The notes: generated by a model from the letters alone, not told the origin. Positions 1-9,122 are shown, counted from the first letter of the stretch. The stretch: 19,323 bases of DNA from Marisimplicoccus framensis_A (GCA_042088875.1 JBELLF010000018.1:1-19323); one strand, 5' to 3'. Numbers and translations: made by a program.

Positions 1-806
1 TTTCCTATTACTCTTGCATGAATGTTTGAAATTAAATTATTTGGAGTTTTAAAATCAAAGTGAATTCCATTAAGATCTTTTTTTATAATATTAGCAGAGT
101 AATCTGCATCTTCATCTATTGAGAACGAGAAATCTTTTTTAATATTAATATCTTTTTCTGCTATTACAGATTTTTTTGTTTTATCACAAAAAATCCCAAA
201 GCCCGAAAGAATTGATTCCAAGTCATCATAAACATCAAGATGGTCTTTTTCAATTGAAGTTATTAGAGAGTAGTCTGGATCTAGAGTAAGAAAAGATCTG
301 TCATACTCATCTGCTTCAATAATAACATATTCATCACCGGTAGATATGTAATTCGAGTCAAATCCTTTCATTATTCCACCAACAAATGATCTAAATTTAA
401 CTTGATTAGAGTATAATAAATGACTTAAGATAGCAGTAGTTGATGTTTTGCCATGAGTTCCAGCAACTGCTATACATTTTGAATTTGCTGATATTTGACC
501 TAATATTTCAGATCTTTTAAAAATTTTATTTCTTTTCTTATTTGAAAAATAATTAAGAAACACATTATCATTTTTTATCGCAGGAGTATATACAACAATA
601 ACATTATTATCAAGGAATTCCTTAGGTACTAGATCTATATCTAATTTATCGGTAAACTTAAGCCCATTATCTATTAACTTATCAACTAGTTTATTCGATG
701 ATCTATCATATCCAAAAACAATATTCTTAGTATCAATAAGATAATTTGCTATAGAAGACATTCCAATTCCTCCAACTCCAATAAAAAAATACTTATTATG
801 GCTCAT
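1..806 (-). CDS. murC: UDP-N-acetylmuramate--L-alanine ligase MurC (3' end cut by window edge)
   Basis: Adds L-alanine to UDP-MurNAc with ATP, the first amino-acid step of peptidoglycan precursor synthesis in the cytoplasm. I translated it from the minus strand: it opens with ATG at 806 (MSHNKYFFIGVGGIGMS) and stays open to base 1, giving 268 codons of a protein that is usually about 450-480 residues long. Visible motifs are the N-terminal nucleotide-binding GVGGIGMS, the ATP-binding P-loop AGTHGKTSTT, the Mur-ligase stretch EADEYDRSF and EKDHLDVY. AGTHGK, rather than the GTNGK of MurD and MurE, separates MurC (and its relative Mpl) from the other ligases; its place after murG favours MurC. 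The start overlaps the murG end by 11 bases, so translation is probably coupled. The C-terminal domain and any ftsQ, ftsA or ftsZ lie outside the window. Confidence 0.95.
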   Translation of the reverse strand, partial: MSHNKYFFIGVGGIGMSSIANYLIDTKNIVFGYDRSSNKLVDKLIDNGLKFTDKLDIDLVPKEFLDNNVIVVYTPAIKNDNVFLNYFSNKKRNKIFKRSEILGQISANSKCIAVAGTHGKTSTTAILSHLLYSNQVKFRSFVGGIMKGFDSNYISTGDEYVIIEADEYDRSFLTLDPDYSLITSIEKDHLDVYDDLESILSGFGIFCDKTKKSVIAEKDINIKKDFSFSIDEDADYSANIIKKDLNGIHFDFKTPNNLISNIHARVIG

Positions 807-1893
807 CGTTAAAATGTTTTTTAATTATTTCAACTATATCACTAGAAGCATATGGAAGTCCCATTCTAGAGATATTTCTTGACAGTTCATTTCTTAGATT
901 TTCATCATTTATGAGTAAATCAAGTTTATTTTTAAATATTAATTCCAACTCCTTTTCCTCTATACAAATACACGCATCCTTTTCCTCTATTGTTTTAGCA
1001 TTTAAAAATTGATGATTCTCTGCAACATTTGGAGATGGTATTAAAATGGATGGTTTTCCTATAACAGCTAATTCAGATAAAGTTAATGCTCCACTTCTTG
1101 CAATAATAATGTCAGAAATCTGATATACAGAATCTATATCATCTATAAAATCAATAATCTTTATAAAGTCAGAATTAAAATGTTTATAATTTTCATAGTA
1201 GAAACTACCACATTGCCAAATAAGAAAAATATTTTTAGAGTTTATAAACTCAATATTATCTTCAATGATTCTATTTATCCTGTCTGCACCTAAACTTCCA
1301 CCTAGAATAGTTAATACCAATATATCATCTGGAATATTATTTGTTTTTTTATAATGACTAATATTTATGTTTTTTGAAATTGATTCCCTAATTGGATTAC
1401 CTGTTAAATAGATTTTATTACTTGGGAAGTATTTATCCATTTTTTCATAAGCAACGGAAATATAATCCGCATATCTAGATAGGAGTTTATTTGAAATTCC
1501 TGGTAATGAGTTTTGTTCTTGAATTAAAGTTGGAACTTTAAATAGAGATGAAATAAATAGCATTGGGAAGCTAGCATATCCTCCTGTTCCAATTACAAAT
1601 TTTGGTTTAAAGATTAATAGCTCAATTAAGGACTGAATTAAGCTAACAATTAACTTAAATGGAACTAAAATATTTTTAATAGAAAGTGATCTCTGAAGAC
1701 CACTAATCCATAATCCCTTAATTTTAAAACCATGTTTTGGAATAATTTTCATTTCCATCTTACCAATAGCACCTACAAATCTTACTTCAGAATTTGGAAT
1801 TGATTTCATTATCATATTAGCAATAGATATTGCAGGATAAATGTGACCTCCTGTTCCTCCTCCAGATATTATAAATTTATTTTTTCTAACCAA
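796..1893 (-). CDS. murG: Undecaprenyldiphospho-muramoylpentapeptide beta-N-acetylglucosaminyltransferase MurG
   Basis: Peripheral inner-membrane glycosyltransferase that adds GlcNAc to lipid I to make lipid II. With the chosen start the protein has 365 residues, the usual length. It shows the N-terminal GGGTGGH loop (11-17), GTGGYASFP (102-110), EQNSLPG (126-132), the LGGSLGA loop (197-203) and the donor-binding SGALTLSE followed by SPNVAENHQ (287-295), a wording typical of Bacteroidetes MurG. The longest open frame begins with GTG at 1923, deep inside ftsW. I prefer TTG at 1893, because it gives a family-like N terminus (MVRKNKFIISGGGTGGH) and only an 8-base overlap with the ftsW stop; GTG 1923 (375 residues) remains possible. 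The 3' end overlaps murC by 11 bases. Function is certain, the start is not. Confidence 0.96.
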   Translation of the reverse strand: MVRKNKFIISGGGTGGHIYPAISIANMIMKSIPNSEVRFVGAIGKMEMKIIPKHGFKIKGLWISGLQRSLSIKNILVPFKLIVSLIQSLIELLIFKPKFVIGTGGYASFPMLFISSLFKVPTLIQEQNSLPGISNKLLSRYADYISVAYEKMDKYFPSNKIYLTGNPIRESISKNINISHYKKTNNIPDDILVLTILGGSLGADRINRIIEDNIEFINSKNIFLIWQCGSFYYENYKHFNSDFIKIIDFIDDIDSVYQISDIIIARSGALTLSELAVIGKPSILIPSPNVAENHQFLNAKTIEEKDACICIEEKELELIFKNKLDLLINDENLRNELSRNISRMGLPYASSDIVEIIKKHFNDEP

Positions 1894-3031
1894 TTTTCTT
1901 TTTTTTAATCGAAGAACTAACACTTAAAATCATTCCTAAAGATATACATGTCATCCAAGCCGAGGAACCTCCACTACTTATTAAAGGTAAATTTTGACCT
2001 GTTACAGGGATTATTTGAGTTGCAACTGAGATATTAGTAAAAGCTTGAATTAAAATCAAAATTCCTAAACCTGAAACTAGAATTTTACCAAACTTATCAT
2101 CAGCTTTATGAGTTATAATAAGTATCCTAAAAAACATAAGTACATACAACAGAATAATTACAGATCCTCCTATTATACCAAACTCCTCAACAATTATTGC
2201 AAAAATAAAATCTGAGTTACTTTGTGGAAGGTGATTTTTCATTATACTTTTTCCTGCTCCTACTCCAATTAATCCTCCATTATTAATTGCCATTTTTGCT
2301 CTTTCAATCTGATAACTCGCATCTAGATTTTGAGTAGAATTAAAGTTTTCAACTCTACTAATCCATGTGTCAATTCTATTAGGGAATTGATCAGGAAAAG
2401 TTTTAGCTAAAAAATAAAAACATGAAAGAAGTAGTATTAATATCAAAAACATTTTAACCAAATGTCTAATAGGAAATCCCGAGATAAATAATGTTAGAGT
2501 TATTGAGAAAAATATTAGAAATGCTGAAGATAAATTCGATGGAAGTATCAATAGAGTATATATAAAAACAGGAAGCCATAGTGGTAAGATTGTTTGTTTG
2601 AATTTTATTTTATTTAAATCCACTTTTGAAACATACCTAGCAACATAACTAATAATAATGACTGCAGCTAACGAAGAGGTTTGAAAACTAATTCCAACTA
2701 TTGGTATATCTATCCATCTGCTTGCAGCAGAACCTGCAATTATCGTTCCTTTAGATAATGTGTAAGTTAAAAGCAACACTCCAATTGGCATTAGAATTAT
2801 AGACATTCCTTTATATAAATTATAAGGGATTAATTTTATTGAAAACATTAAAGCAAATCCAAATAGTAATACTATGAAATGCTTAATTAAATAATATAGT
2901 GGTGAAGATCCATCTATAACATATGATAAGTATGAACTAGAGGAGAAAACTGGAAAAAAAGAGAATAACGAGAGTAATATTATAATTACTAGTAAAACTC
3001 TATCCCCAAAAACTATATTTTTTAAACTCAT
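1886..3031 (-). CDS. ftsW: Septal peptidoglycan glycosyltransferase FtsW (SEDS family)
   Basis: Multi-pass inner-membrane SEDS glycosyltransferase that polymerises lipid II at the division septum, in partnership with the transpeptidase FtsI encoded four genes upstream. The 381-residue protein is hydrophobic almost throughout, with about ten membrane segments starting near residue 11. Diagnostic stretches are AASRWIDIP (102-110), GGLIGVGAGKS (252-262) and LPQSNSDFIFAIIVEEFG (268-285). This last holds the Asp (D274) matching the catalytic acid of the family. GQNLPLISSGGSS follows at 345-357. The ATG at 3031 follows directly on the murD stop (TAAATG), so ribosomes may pass straight from one gene to the next. 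FtsW is preferred over the elongasome homologue RodA because of the dcw context and the GGSS motif; the alternative is unlikely. Confidence 0.96.
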   Translation of the reverse strand: MSLKNIVFGDRVLLVIIILLSLFSFFPVFSSSSYLSYVIDGSSPLYYLIKHFIVLLFGFALMFSIKLIPYNLYKGMSIILMPIGVLLLTYTLSKGTIIAGSAASRWIDIPIVGISFQTSSLAAVIIISYVARYVSKVDLNKIKFKQTILPLWLPVFIYTLLILPSNLSSAFLIFFSITLTLFISGFPIRHLVKMFLILILLLSCFYFLAKTFPDQFPNRIDTWISRVENFNSTQNLDASYQIERAKMAINNGGLIGVGAGKSIMKNHLPQSNSDFIFAIIVEEFGIIGGSVIILLYVLMFFRILIITHKADDKFGKILVSGLGILILIQAFTNISVATQIIPVTGQNLPLISSGGSSAWMTCISLGMILSVSSSIKKKKIG

Positions 3032-4363
3032 TTATAAATTTCTTACTGCTTGCTTAAATTGGTTTCCTCTGTCCTCATAACTTTCAAATAAATCAAAACT
3101 TGCACATGCAGGAGATAGAAGAACATTATCCTTTTTTTCAGCAATTTTACTTGCAATCTTAACTGCTTCATCTATTGACTCAGTTTCTACAATTATTTCA
3201 GATATTGGCTTAAATGTCTCTAACAATTTTGTGTTATCAATTCCTAAACATATTATTGCCTTAACTTTTTCTCTAACAATTGGTAATAATTCAGAGTAGT
3301 CATTTCCTTTATCTACTCCTCCTGCGATCCATACAGTTGGAGAAGTCATTGAATCTAAAGCAAAATATGCTGCATTTACATTAGTTGCTTTAGAGTCATT
3401 TATATAATTAACCCCTTGTATTTTTAAAAAATTCTCTAATCTGTGAGGAAGTCCTGAAAAACCCAATAAACTTTCTCTTATTATTTCATTTTCAATTTTT
3501 AATAAATCTGAAACTGTTAATGCAGCCATAGCATTAAGCAAATTGTGTCTTCCTTTTAATGCAAGTTCTTCTGTATTTATCATAATTGTTTTTTTTTTGT
3601 TTGACAGAATATTTTTATTATTATTTATTAAGTTTTTATTTTGATTTTCAACACCATATGAAATTCTTTTTACTTTTGACTTCTCATTATCTAATGCATC
3701 AACCAATTGTTTATCATCAGAGTTATAGATCAAATAGTTAGAGTTATTTTGATTTGAGATAATTTTCATTTTTGCGTTTATATATTTACTAAAATCGAAA
3801 TCGTATCTATCTAGATGATCTTCTAGCACATTAGTAATAACTGATATATCTGGTTTAAAGTCTTTGATATCATCTAATTGAAAACTACTAATCTCCAGTA
3901 CATATATATCTTTATCTCCTGATAGCAACATTTTGGAGAAACTATCACCAACATTACCTGCAATACCTACACTTAGACCTGCAGCTTTAAGTATATTGTA
4001 AATTAAATTAGTAGTTGTTGTTTTTCCATTTGTACCAGTAATACATATCTTGAATGAATTTGAGTTGGTACTTGCAAACTCAATTTCAGAGATTAAAGGA
4101 ATTCCTAAGGATTTAATTTTATTAATTACATCTGAGGAATTCGATATTCCTGGACTTTTAATAATCAAATCTGAAGATTTTATTCTGTCAATAGAATGTT
4201 TATTCTCTTCATATTTAATGGAGTTATATTTAAAATGTAATTTTATATTATCATCTATATAATTAATATCTGATACAAAAACATTATAACCTTTACTTGA
4301 GGCCAACATTGCTGCCCCAAATCCACTTTCTCCAGCACCAAGTATTGTCACATTTTTTGTCAT
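3032..4363 (-). CDS. murD: UDP-N-acetylmuramoyl-L-alanine--D-glutamate ligase MurD
   Basis: Cytoplasmic ATP-dependent ligase that adds D-glutamate to UDP-MurNAc-L-Ala. At 443 residues it is full length. Domain 1 opens with a nucleotide-binding GAGESGFG (9-16). Domain 2 carries the P-loop GTNGKTTTT (110-118), NVLEDHLDRY and GRHNLLNAMAA. Domain 3 has AGGVDKGNDYSEL and ends with the MurD signature SPACASFDLFESYEDRG close to the C terminus. The start ATG overlaps the mraY stop as ATGA (4360-4363), a classic coupling arrangement, and the stop abuts the ftsW ATG. Codons for NKKKT contain an uninterrupted run of ten A on the coding strand (plus-strand positions 3589-3598); the frame is intact across it. 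Confidence 0.97.
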   Translation of the reverse strand: MTKNVTILGAGESGFGAAMLASSKGYNVFVSDINYIDDNIKLHFKYNSIKYEENKHSIDRIKSSDLIIKSPGISNSSDVINKIKSLGIPLISEIEFASTNSNSFKICITGTNGKTTTTNLIYNILKAAGLSVGIAGNVGDSFSKMLLSGDKDIYVLEISSFQLDDIKDFKPDISVITNVLEDHLDRYDFDFSKYINAKMKIISNQNNSNYLIYNSDDKQLVDALDNEKSKVKRISYGVENQNKNLINNNKNILSNKKKTIMINTEELALKGRHNLLNAMAALTVSDLLKIENEIIRESLLGFSGLPHRLENFLKIQGVNYINDSKATNVNAAYFALDSMTSPTVWIAGGVDKGNDYSELLPIVREKVKAIICLGIDNTKLLETFKPISEIIVETESIDEAVKIASKIAEKKDNVLLSPACASFDLFESYEDRGNQFKQAVRNL

Positions 4364-5571
4364 CTTATTTTAAGTGTTAATATTGTTAATAAGGCTAAGA
4401 AAATTCCTATAATCCAAAATCTTGAAACAATTTTACTTTCATGATATCCTACCTTTTGATAGTGATGATGAATTGGAGACATAAGAAAAATTCTTTTACC
4501 TGTTCCTAATCTTCTTTTGGTTATTCTAAAATATACTACTTGCAAAATGACTGAAAGAGCTTCGATTAAGAATACGCCACATAAAAGAGGAATCATCAAT
4601 TCTTTTCTTATTAATATTGAAATTACTGCAATTAATCCACCAACAGTAAGACTTCCAGTATCACCCATAAAAATCGAAGCCGGATATGTATTATACCAAA
4701 GAAATCCAACTAAAGAACCTAGAAGAGAAGCGATAAAGATTGTAATTTCTCCTACCCTAGGTATGTACATTATATTTAAATAATCTGAAAAAATAATATT
4801 ACCAGAAGTCCAAGCAAAAACTCCAAGAGTGAAAACAATAATTGCTGAAGTTCCAGCTGAAAGTCCATCTAGACCATCTGTCAGGTTGTTAGAATTTGAA
4901 ACTGCTGTAACAATAAATATTATTATTGGAATAAGAATTAACCATAACATATTTTCATTATTAAAAATGGCATTCGAAATAAGGGCATAGTCTAGTTCAT
5001 TATTTTTAAAAAATGGAATAGTTGTTTTAAATGATTTTATCTCATTGGATTGGAAATTTTCAATACTGTTAATATCATTTAAGGAAGAAAACTCAACTAT
5101 AGTTATATCGTTACTTATTAATAACATAATTCCAACAAAAATTCCCAGAATAGTTTGTCCAGCAATTTTGAATTTTCCTTTGAGACCTTTTTTGTCTTTT
5201 CTAAATACCTTTATATAATCATCAATAAAACCAATAATTCCAAGTATGACTGTTGATATTAGTAATATTTTTATATAGATATTTTCAAGATTGGACATTA
5301 ATAATACAGGAATTATAGTTCCTATAATTATTATTAATCCACCCATTGTTGGAGTACCAGATTTTTTTTCTTCTCCTTCTAAACCTAATTTTCTAATATT
5401 TTCGCCTATTTGTCTTTTTTTTAAATACTCAATAATTCTTTTACCAAAGACAACAGATATTATTAGTGAAATAATTACTGAGATTGCTGCCCTAAATGAT
5501 AAATAATTAAAGAGGCTTGCTCCAGGGAGGTTATATTGAGTTTCAAGAAATTCAAATAGATAATATAACAT
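4360..5571 (-). CDS. mraY: Phospho-N-acetylmuramoyl-pentapeptide transferase MraY
   Basis: Integral inner-membrane enzyme that transfers phospho-MurNAc-pentapeptide from UDP to undecaprenyl phosphate, forming lipid I. The 403-residue protein shows SGTPTMGG (71-78), the metal/substrate acids in GFIDDYIKV (114-122), NNLTDGLDGLSAG (228-240), MGDTGSLTVGG (302-312) and the histidine-rich SPIHHHYQKVGYHE (365-378). It is some 40 residues longer than the E. coli enzyme (360). The extra length falls between about residues 150 and 205, a polar stretch between membrane segments (FSSLNDINSIENFQSNEI and following); Bacteroidetes MraY proteins commonly carry such an insert. ATG at 5571 follows the murE stop by two bases, and the end overlaps murD by four bases. 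Confidence 0.97.
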   Translation of the reverse strand: MLYYLFEFLETQYNLPGASLFNYLSFRAAISVIISLIISVVFGKRIIEYLKKRQIGENIRKLGLEGEEKKSGTPTMGGLIIIIGTIIPVLLMSNLENIYIKILLISTVILGIIGFIDDYIKVFRKDKKGLKGKFKIAGQTILGIFVGIMLLISNDITIVEFSSLNDINSIENFQSNEIKSFKTTIPFFKNNELDYALISNAIFNNENMLWLILIPIIIFIVTAVSNSNNLTDGLDGLSAGTSAIIVFTLGVFAWTSGNIIFSDYLNIMYIPRVGEITIFIASLLGSLVGFLWYNTYPASIFMGDTGSLTVGGLIAVISILIRKELMIPLLCGVFLIEALSVILQVVYFRITKRRLGTGKRIFLMSPIHHHYQKVGYHESKIVSRFWIIGIFLALLTILTLKIR

Positions 5572-5573
5572 AC

Positions 5574-7031
5574 TTACTTATTAAAAATTTTTTTGGCTAT
5601 TTTAAAATCATCAAACTTGATTACTTTATTTTTCAATATTTGATAGTCTTCATGTCCTTTTCCTGCAATAAGAACTATATCTCCTTCCTCACTATTTTTT
5701 TTTGCTTCTTCAATAGCCTTTGACCTTTCAATCTGAACCAAAATTTTATTATTGTTGTAGTTTGATACTCCTGAAACTATATCTTTAATTATTGATTCTG
5801 GATTCTCTGATCTAGGATTATCAGATGTAAAAATTACTTTATAACTAAGGTCTGAACATATCTTTCCAATCATTGACCTTTTAGCTTTGTCTCTATCTCC
5901 ACCACATCCAATTACCGTAATTAAGTTTTGATTAGATTTCTTAATCTTATTAATTGTAGATAATACATTTTCAACTGCATCTGGTGTATGAGCATAATCA
6001 ATTATTACCGTAACGTTACTATTTGATAGAAATGATTGAAGTCTTCCTTTTACACTATTAAGCTCACTGATATTAGTTAATAGTTTTAATGAATCAATAT
6101 CATAAATTTTGCCAACTGAATAAATTGCTAATACATTATAAGCATTAAACTCACCTATTAGTTTTGTCCAGATTTCACTATTTTCAATATTTAGCAACAT
6201 TCCATTAAGTTGTTGTTCAACTATTCTGCATGAAAAATTTGACTTAGACTTAATTGAATATGTATAAACTCTTGCAGAAGAATTTTGAGTCATGAATTTC
6301 CCATTCTTATCATCAATATTTATTAATGCAAACGATTTTTTATTAAGAGTGTCAAAAACCTCTTTTTTAGTATCTCTATAGTCTTTAAATGTCTTGTGGT
6401 AGTCAATATGATCATGTGTTAAGTTTGTAAAAACAATTCCTTTAAAATCTTTACCAAAAACTCTTTTTTGTTTAATTCCATGAGATGAAACTTCAATGAA
6501 ACATACCTTGATGTTTCTTTTCACCATTTCGTTAAGATGATGATTTAATAAAACAGGATCAGGAGTTGTATTTTTTGAATTTTCAGTAAATTCTTCATAT
6601 TTAATATTTATAGTTGATATTAGACCTGATTTAATCCCTTGATTATTGAAGAGCTTATACAGCAGTGAGGTTATAGTAGTTTTACCATTAGTTCCTGTAA
6701 CTCCTATTATATCTATTTTTGAAGAAGGGTTACCGTATAAATTAGAAGAAATTGTATAAAGAGCTGTTTTTGAACATTTAACCTTAACAAATACAATTTC
6801 ATATTTATTGATTTTTTTTGGAAGTGTTTCACAGACAACTACTGATGCACCATTAATTATTGATTGATCTATATAATTATGACCATCTAAGTCATATCCT
6901 TTAATAGCAATGAATATATTATTTTGTTTAACCTGTCTTGAATCAAAAGAAATTCCTGAGACACTAATATTTGTATCACCATAAACTGAATCAATATTTA
7001 CACCAAACAATATTTCTTTTAATTCTTTCAA
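5574..7031 (-). CDS. murE: UDP-N-acetylmuramoyl-L-alanyl-D-glutamate--2,6-diaminopimelate ligase MurE
   Basis: Cytoplasmic Mur ligase that adds the third peptide residue. The DNPR motif (404-407, in SDNPRSENP) is the known signature for meso-diaminopimelate, so this cell should make DAP-type peptidoglycan, as expected for a Gram-negative. Other visible parts of the 485-residue protein are GVTGTNGKTTITSLL (110-124), TNLTHDHIDYHKTF (202-215), YRDTKKEVF with the probable carbamylated lysine K222, DYAHTPDAVENVL (345-357), GCGGDRDKAKR (375-385) and IAGKGHEDYQI (455-465). The start is TTG at 7031: it overlaps the ftsI stop as TTGA (7028-7031), replacing the usual ATGA, and the N terminus MKELKEILFGV fits the family. 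The stop lies two bases before mraY. Confidence 0.96.
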   Translation of the reverse strand: MKELKEILFGVNIDSVYGDTNISVSGISFDSRQVKQNNIFIAIKGYDLDGHNYIDQSIINGASVVVCETLPKKINKYEIVFVKVKCSKTALYTISSNLYGNPSSKIDIIGVTGTNGKTTITSLLYKLFNNQGIKSGLISTINIKYEEFTENSKNTTPDPVLLNHHLNEMVKRNIKVCFIEVSSHGIKQKRVFGKDFKGIVFTNLTHDHIDYHKTFKDYRDTKKEVFDTLNKKSFALINIDDKNGKFMTQNSSARVYTYSIKSKSNFSCRIVEQQLNGMLLNIENSEIWTKLIGEFNAYNVLAIYSVGKIYDIDSLKLLTNISELNSVKGRLQSFLSNSNVTVIIDYAHTPDAVENVLSTINKIKKSNQNLITVIGCGGDRDKAKRSMIGKICSDLSYKVIFTSDNPRSENPESIIKDIVSGVSNYNNNKILVQIERSKAIEEAKKNSEEGDIVLIAGKGHEDYQILKNKVIKFDDFKIAKKIFNK

Positions 7032-8812
7032 AATACTACAGTAAGTTTATTCGTATTAATCTCAATCTCTATTGGAATATTATTCATAATTTTTTTTGCT
7101 ACTTTTTTAAATACCGGAGCAGCTACAGTATTACCATAATAACCTTCAGATTTTTTTGGTTTATGAATGACAACAATTGATGAGTACTTGGGGTCATCTG
7201 CAGGAAAATAACCAACAAAACTTGATATATATTGAGTTTCATCTTTAGTGTAATCAACTTGAGCTGTTCCTGTTTTACCAGCAATTTTTAAGTCTTTATC
7301 ATATATATTATTTGCGGTTCCCCATGGTTTTTCAACAACATTTAGCAACATCTTCTTAACTGATTTTAGTGTTTCTAATGAAGATATTGAGGGCATAATA
7401 ATCTCTTTATCTAGTTGATAAATTGGTTTTTCTCCAATTGATCCAATACTATTTATGAATCTTGGTTTAACCATTTCTCCATTATTAGCTACAGCATTAT
7501 AGAAAGTAAGTTGTTGCAAAGGTGTTAAACTTACACCATAACCAAAAGCCATCCATGGAAGAGATATTCCATTCCAAGTATCATCTGATGGATGAGGAAT
7601 CTTTGGCTCACCCTCACCTAGAATATCAACTCCAATTTTTTTATCAATTTTCATATTAATAAGCCTATCAACAATCCTTTCAGGATTATCTTTATAATTA
7701 TCATATATAAGCTTAACTATTCCAGTATTAGATGATACTTCAAATGCTCTTGCAGCTGTAATCTTTCCATAACCCCTTCTATTTGAATCTTTTACTTCGT
7801 ATTTATTATAAAACTTTAAGATTCCATTTTCTGTATCAACTGAATCAGTGGGTTTAATCAATCCGTCCTCTAAAGCAGCAATCATAGTCATTAGTTTGAA
7901 TGTAGATCCTGGCTCATGACTTTCACCCACAGCATAATTTAATCTTTCATAATATTTACCATCTTGGTTTACACCAAGATTGGATATAGCTTTAATTTTA
8001 CCTGTTTTGGTTTCCATTACAATCATTGTTCCATGATCGGCTTCAAAATTTTCTAACTGATATAGCAGTTCATGGTGAACAATATCCTGTATTTCAGTAT
8101 CTATTGTTGTATGAATATCATATCCTTGAACAGGATCCCTTTCATAATAAGAAGTCATTGGCTTCCATTGTCCATCAGCAATTTTTTGCATTAGTCTTAA
8201 TCCACTTTTACCAGACAGAAACTCAGAGTATGCTCCTTCTAAACCAACTCTAATGTAATTTCCAGATCTATCAACTTTTTCATATCCAATAGTTCTTTCA
8301 GCTACTTTACCTAGATGACTTTGTCTAGAATGACTCTCATTAATTATTAAGCCTCCTTTATATAGACCTTGATTAAAAATTGGAAAAGATTTAATAAGAT
8401 TCACATCTGAAATGGACAGGTCTCTTCCAATTAACAAATATCTATTATTATTAACTCTAGCCTTATTTAGATAATCTTTGAAATAGTTTTTTTCTTTATT
8501 AAAGAAATTTGACAAATTAATTGACAAGTCATCTAAACTTGAATTATACAGATTTTGACTTGGAATTTTAGAATCCCATCTCAACTCGTACTTAGTAATA
8601 GTTGAAACTATTAAATCACCATTTTCAGAATAGATATTTCCTCTTGAAGACTCTACTTCAACATTTTTTATAGTTTCAATTAATACAGAAGTATCTTGAT
8701 CATGGGTATTTTGTAGGTAGAATATCTTTCCAATAACAAAAAAAGAAAACAAAAGAAATAAGAAGAACACAATGTTCATTCTATTAATAATTCTTTTATC
8801 AGATTTTTTCAT
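7028..8812 (-). CDS. ftsI: Division transpeptidase FtsI / PBP3 (penicillin-binding protein)
   Basis: Class B penicillin-binding protein that crosslinks septal peptidoglycan in the periplasm, partner of FtsW. It begins with a short cytoplasmic basic tail (MKKSDKRIINR) and one membrane anchor (about 13-32). A pedestal domain follows (RGNIYSENGDL at 57-67), then the transpeptidase domain with all three active-site motifs: S303-T-F-K306, S360-S-N362 and K513-T-G515. The protein stops at residue 594, directly after the transpeptidase fold (APVFKKVAKKIMNNIP and a short tail). Flavobacterial FtsI proteins, as I recall them, are about 650-670 residues and end in a PASTA domain, which is absent here. 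The stop shares bases with the murE start, so the end is not an obvious frameshift. The single base between the ftsL stop and this ATG indicates coupling. Confidence 0.95.
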   Translation of the reverse strand: MKKSDKRIINRMNIVFFLFLLFSFFVIGKIFYLQNTHDQDTSVLIETIKNVEVESSRGNIYSENGDLIVSTITKYELRWDSKIPSQNLYNSSLDDLSINLSNFFNKEKNYFKDYLNKARVNNNRYLLIGRDLSISDVNLIKSFPIFNQGLYKGGLIINESHSRQSHLGKVAERTIGYEKVDRSGNYIRVGLEGAYSEFLSGKSGLRLMQKIADGQWKPMTSYYERDPVQGYDIHTTIDTEIQDIVHHELLYQLENFEADHGTMIVMETKTGKIKAISNLGVNQDGKYYERLNYAVGESHEPGSTFKLMTMIAALEDGLIKPTDSVDTENGILKFYNKYEVKDSNRRGYGKITAARAFEVSSNTGIVKLIYDNYKDNPERIVDRLINMKIDKKIGVDILGEGEPKIPHPSDDTWNGISLPWMAFGYGVSLTPLQQLTFYNAVANNGEMVKPRFINSIGSIGEKPIYQLDKEIIMPSISSLETLKSVKKMLLNVVEKPWGTANNIYDKDLKIAGKTGTAQVDYTKDETQYISSFVGYFPADDPKYSSIVVIHKPKKSEGYYGNTVAAPVFKKVAKKIMNNIPIEIEINTNKLTVVF

Positions 8813-8813
8813 A

Positions 8814-9122
8814 CTAGTCTCTTATGATAATTTTTACTGGTGGATTGTTAGATGGATAGAAACCTTGTTCATTCAATTTAGACGTTACCTTGGACTCCAT
8901 TTTCACATTCATTAATTCTATTTTAGTTGACACTGATATATTATTTAAGTTATTTACCTCTTTATTTAACTCAGATATTTTAAAGACCTTTTGATCAGCA
9001 CTGTGACTACTGTAAATAGTCATCAGAATTAAAAACGAAATAAACATTAACATTTTCCAGTTTTTTCTAGAGTCTTTACCTGCTAGGAAGTCAATATTTA
9101 TAAACGATAGAAAATTTTTCAT
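8814..9122 (-). CDS. ftsL: FtsL-like division protein (bitopic membrane protein)
   Basis: Small bitopic protein (102 residues) in the ftsL position between rsmH and ftsI. In known systems FtsL joins FtsB and FtsQ in the periplasm and activates FtsW/FtsI. The sequence shows a short cytoplasmic N terminus, one membrane segment at about 23-37, then SSHSAD (38-43) and a heptad-like stretch at about 46-76 (KISELNKEVNNLNN and following). FtsL proteins share little sequence, but the wording around KNWKMLMF, SSHSAD and LNKEV matches the Bacteroidetes FtsL-like family as I know it. The ATG overlaps the rsmH stop as ATGA (9119-9122). The call rests on position, topology and family resemblance. Confidence 0.88.
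   Translation of the reverse strand: MKNFLSFINIDFLAGKDSRKNWKMLMFISFLILMTIYSSHSADQKVFKISELNKEVNNLNNISVSTKIELMNVKMESKVTSKLNEQGFYPSNNPPVKIIIRD

Noticed and set aside
3032..4363. Frameshift in murD at the A10 run
   Set aside because: Motifs before and after the run are in one continuous frame, so the assembled sequence is intact.
4050..5723. Plus-strand open frames opposite murD, mraY and murE (for example 4050-4262, 4517-4783, 5291-5506, 5517-5723)
   Set aside because: They lie antisense to strongly conserved genes, have low-complexity or hydrophobic wording and no recognisable motif; they are shadows.
8026..8253. Plus-strand open frame opposite ftsI
   Set aside because: Antisense shadow of the FtsI transpeptidase coding sequence; no promoter or family resemblance.
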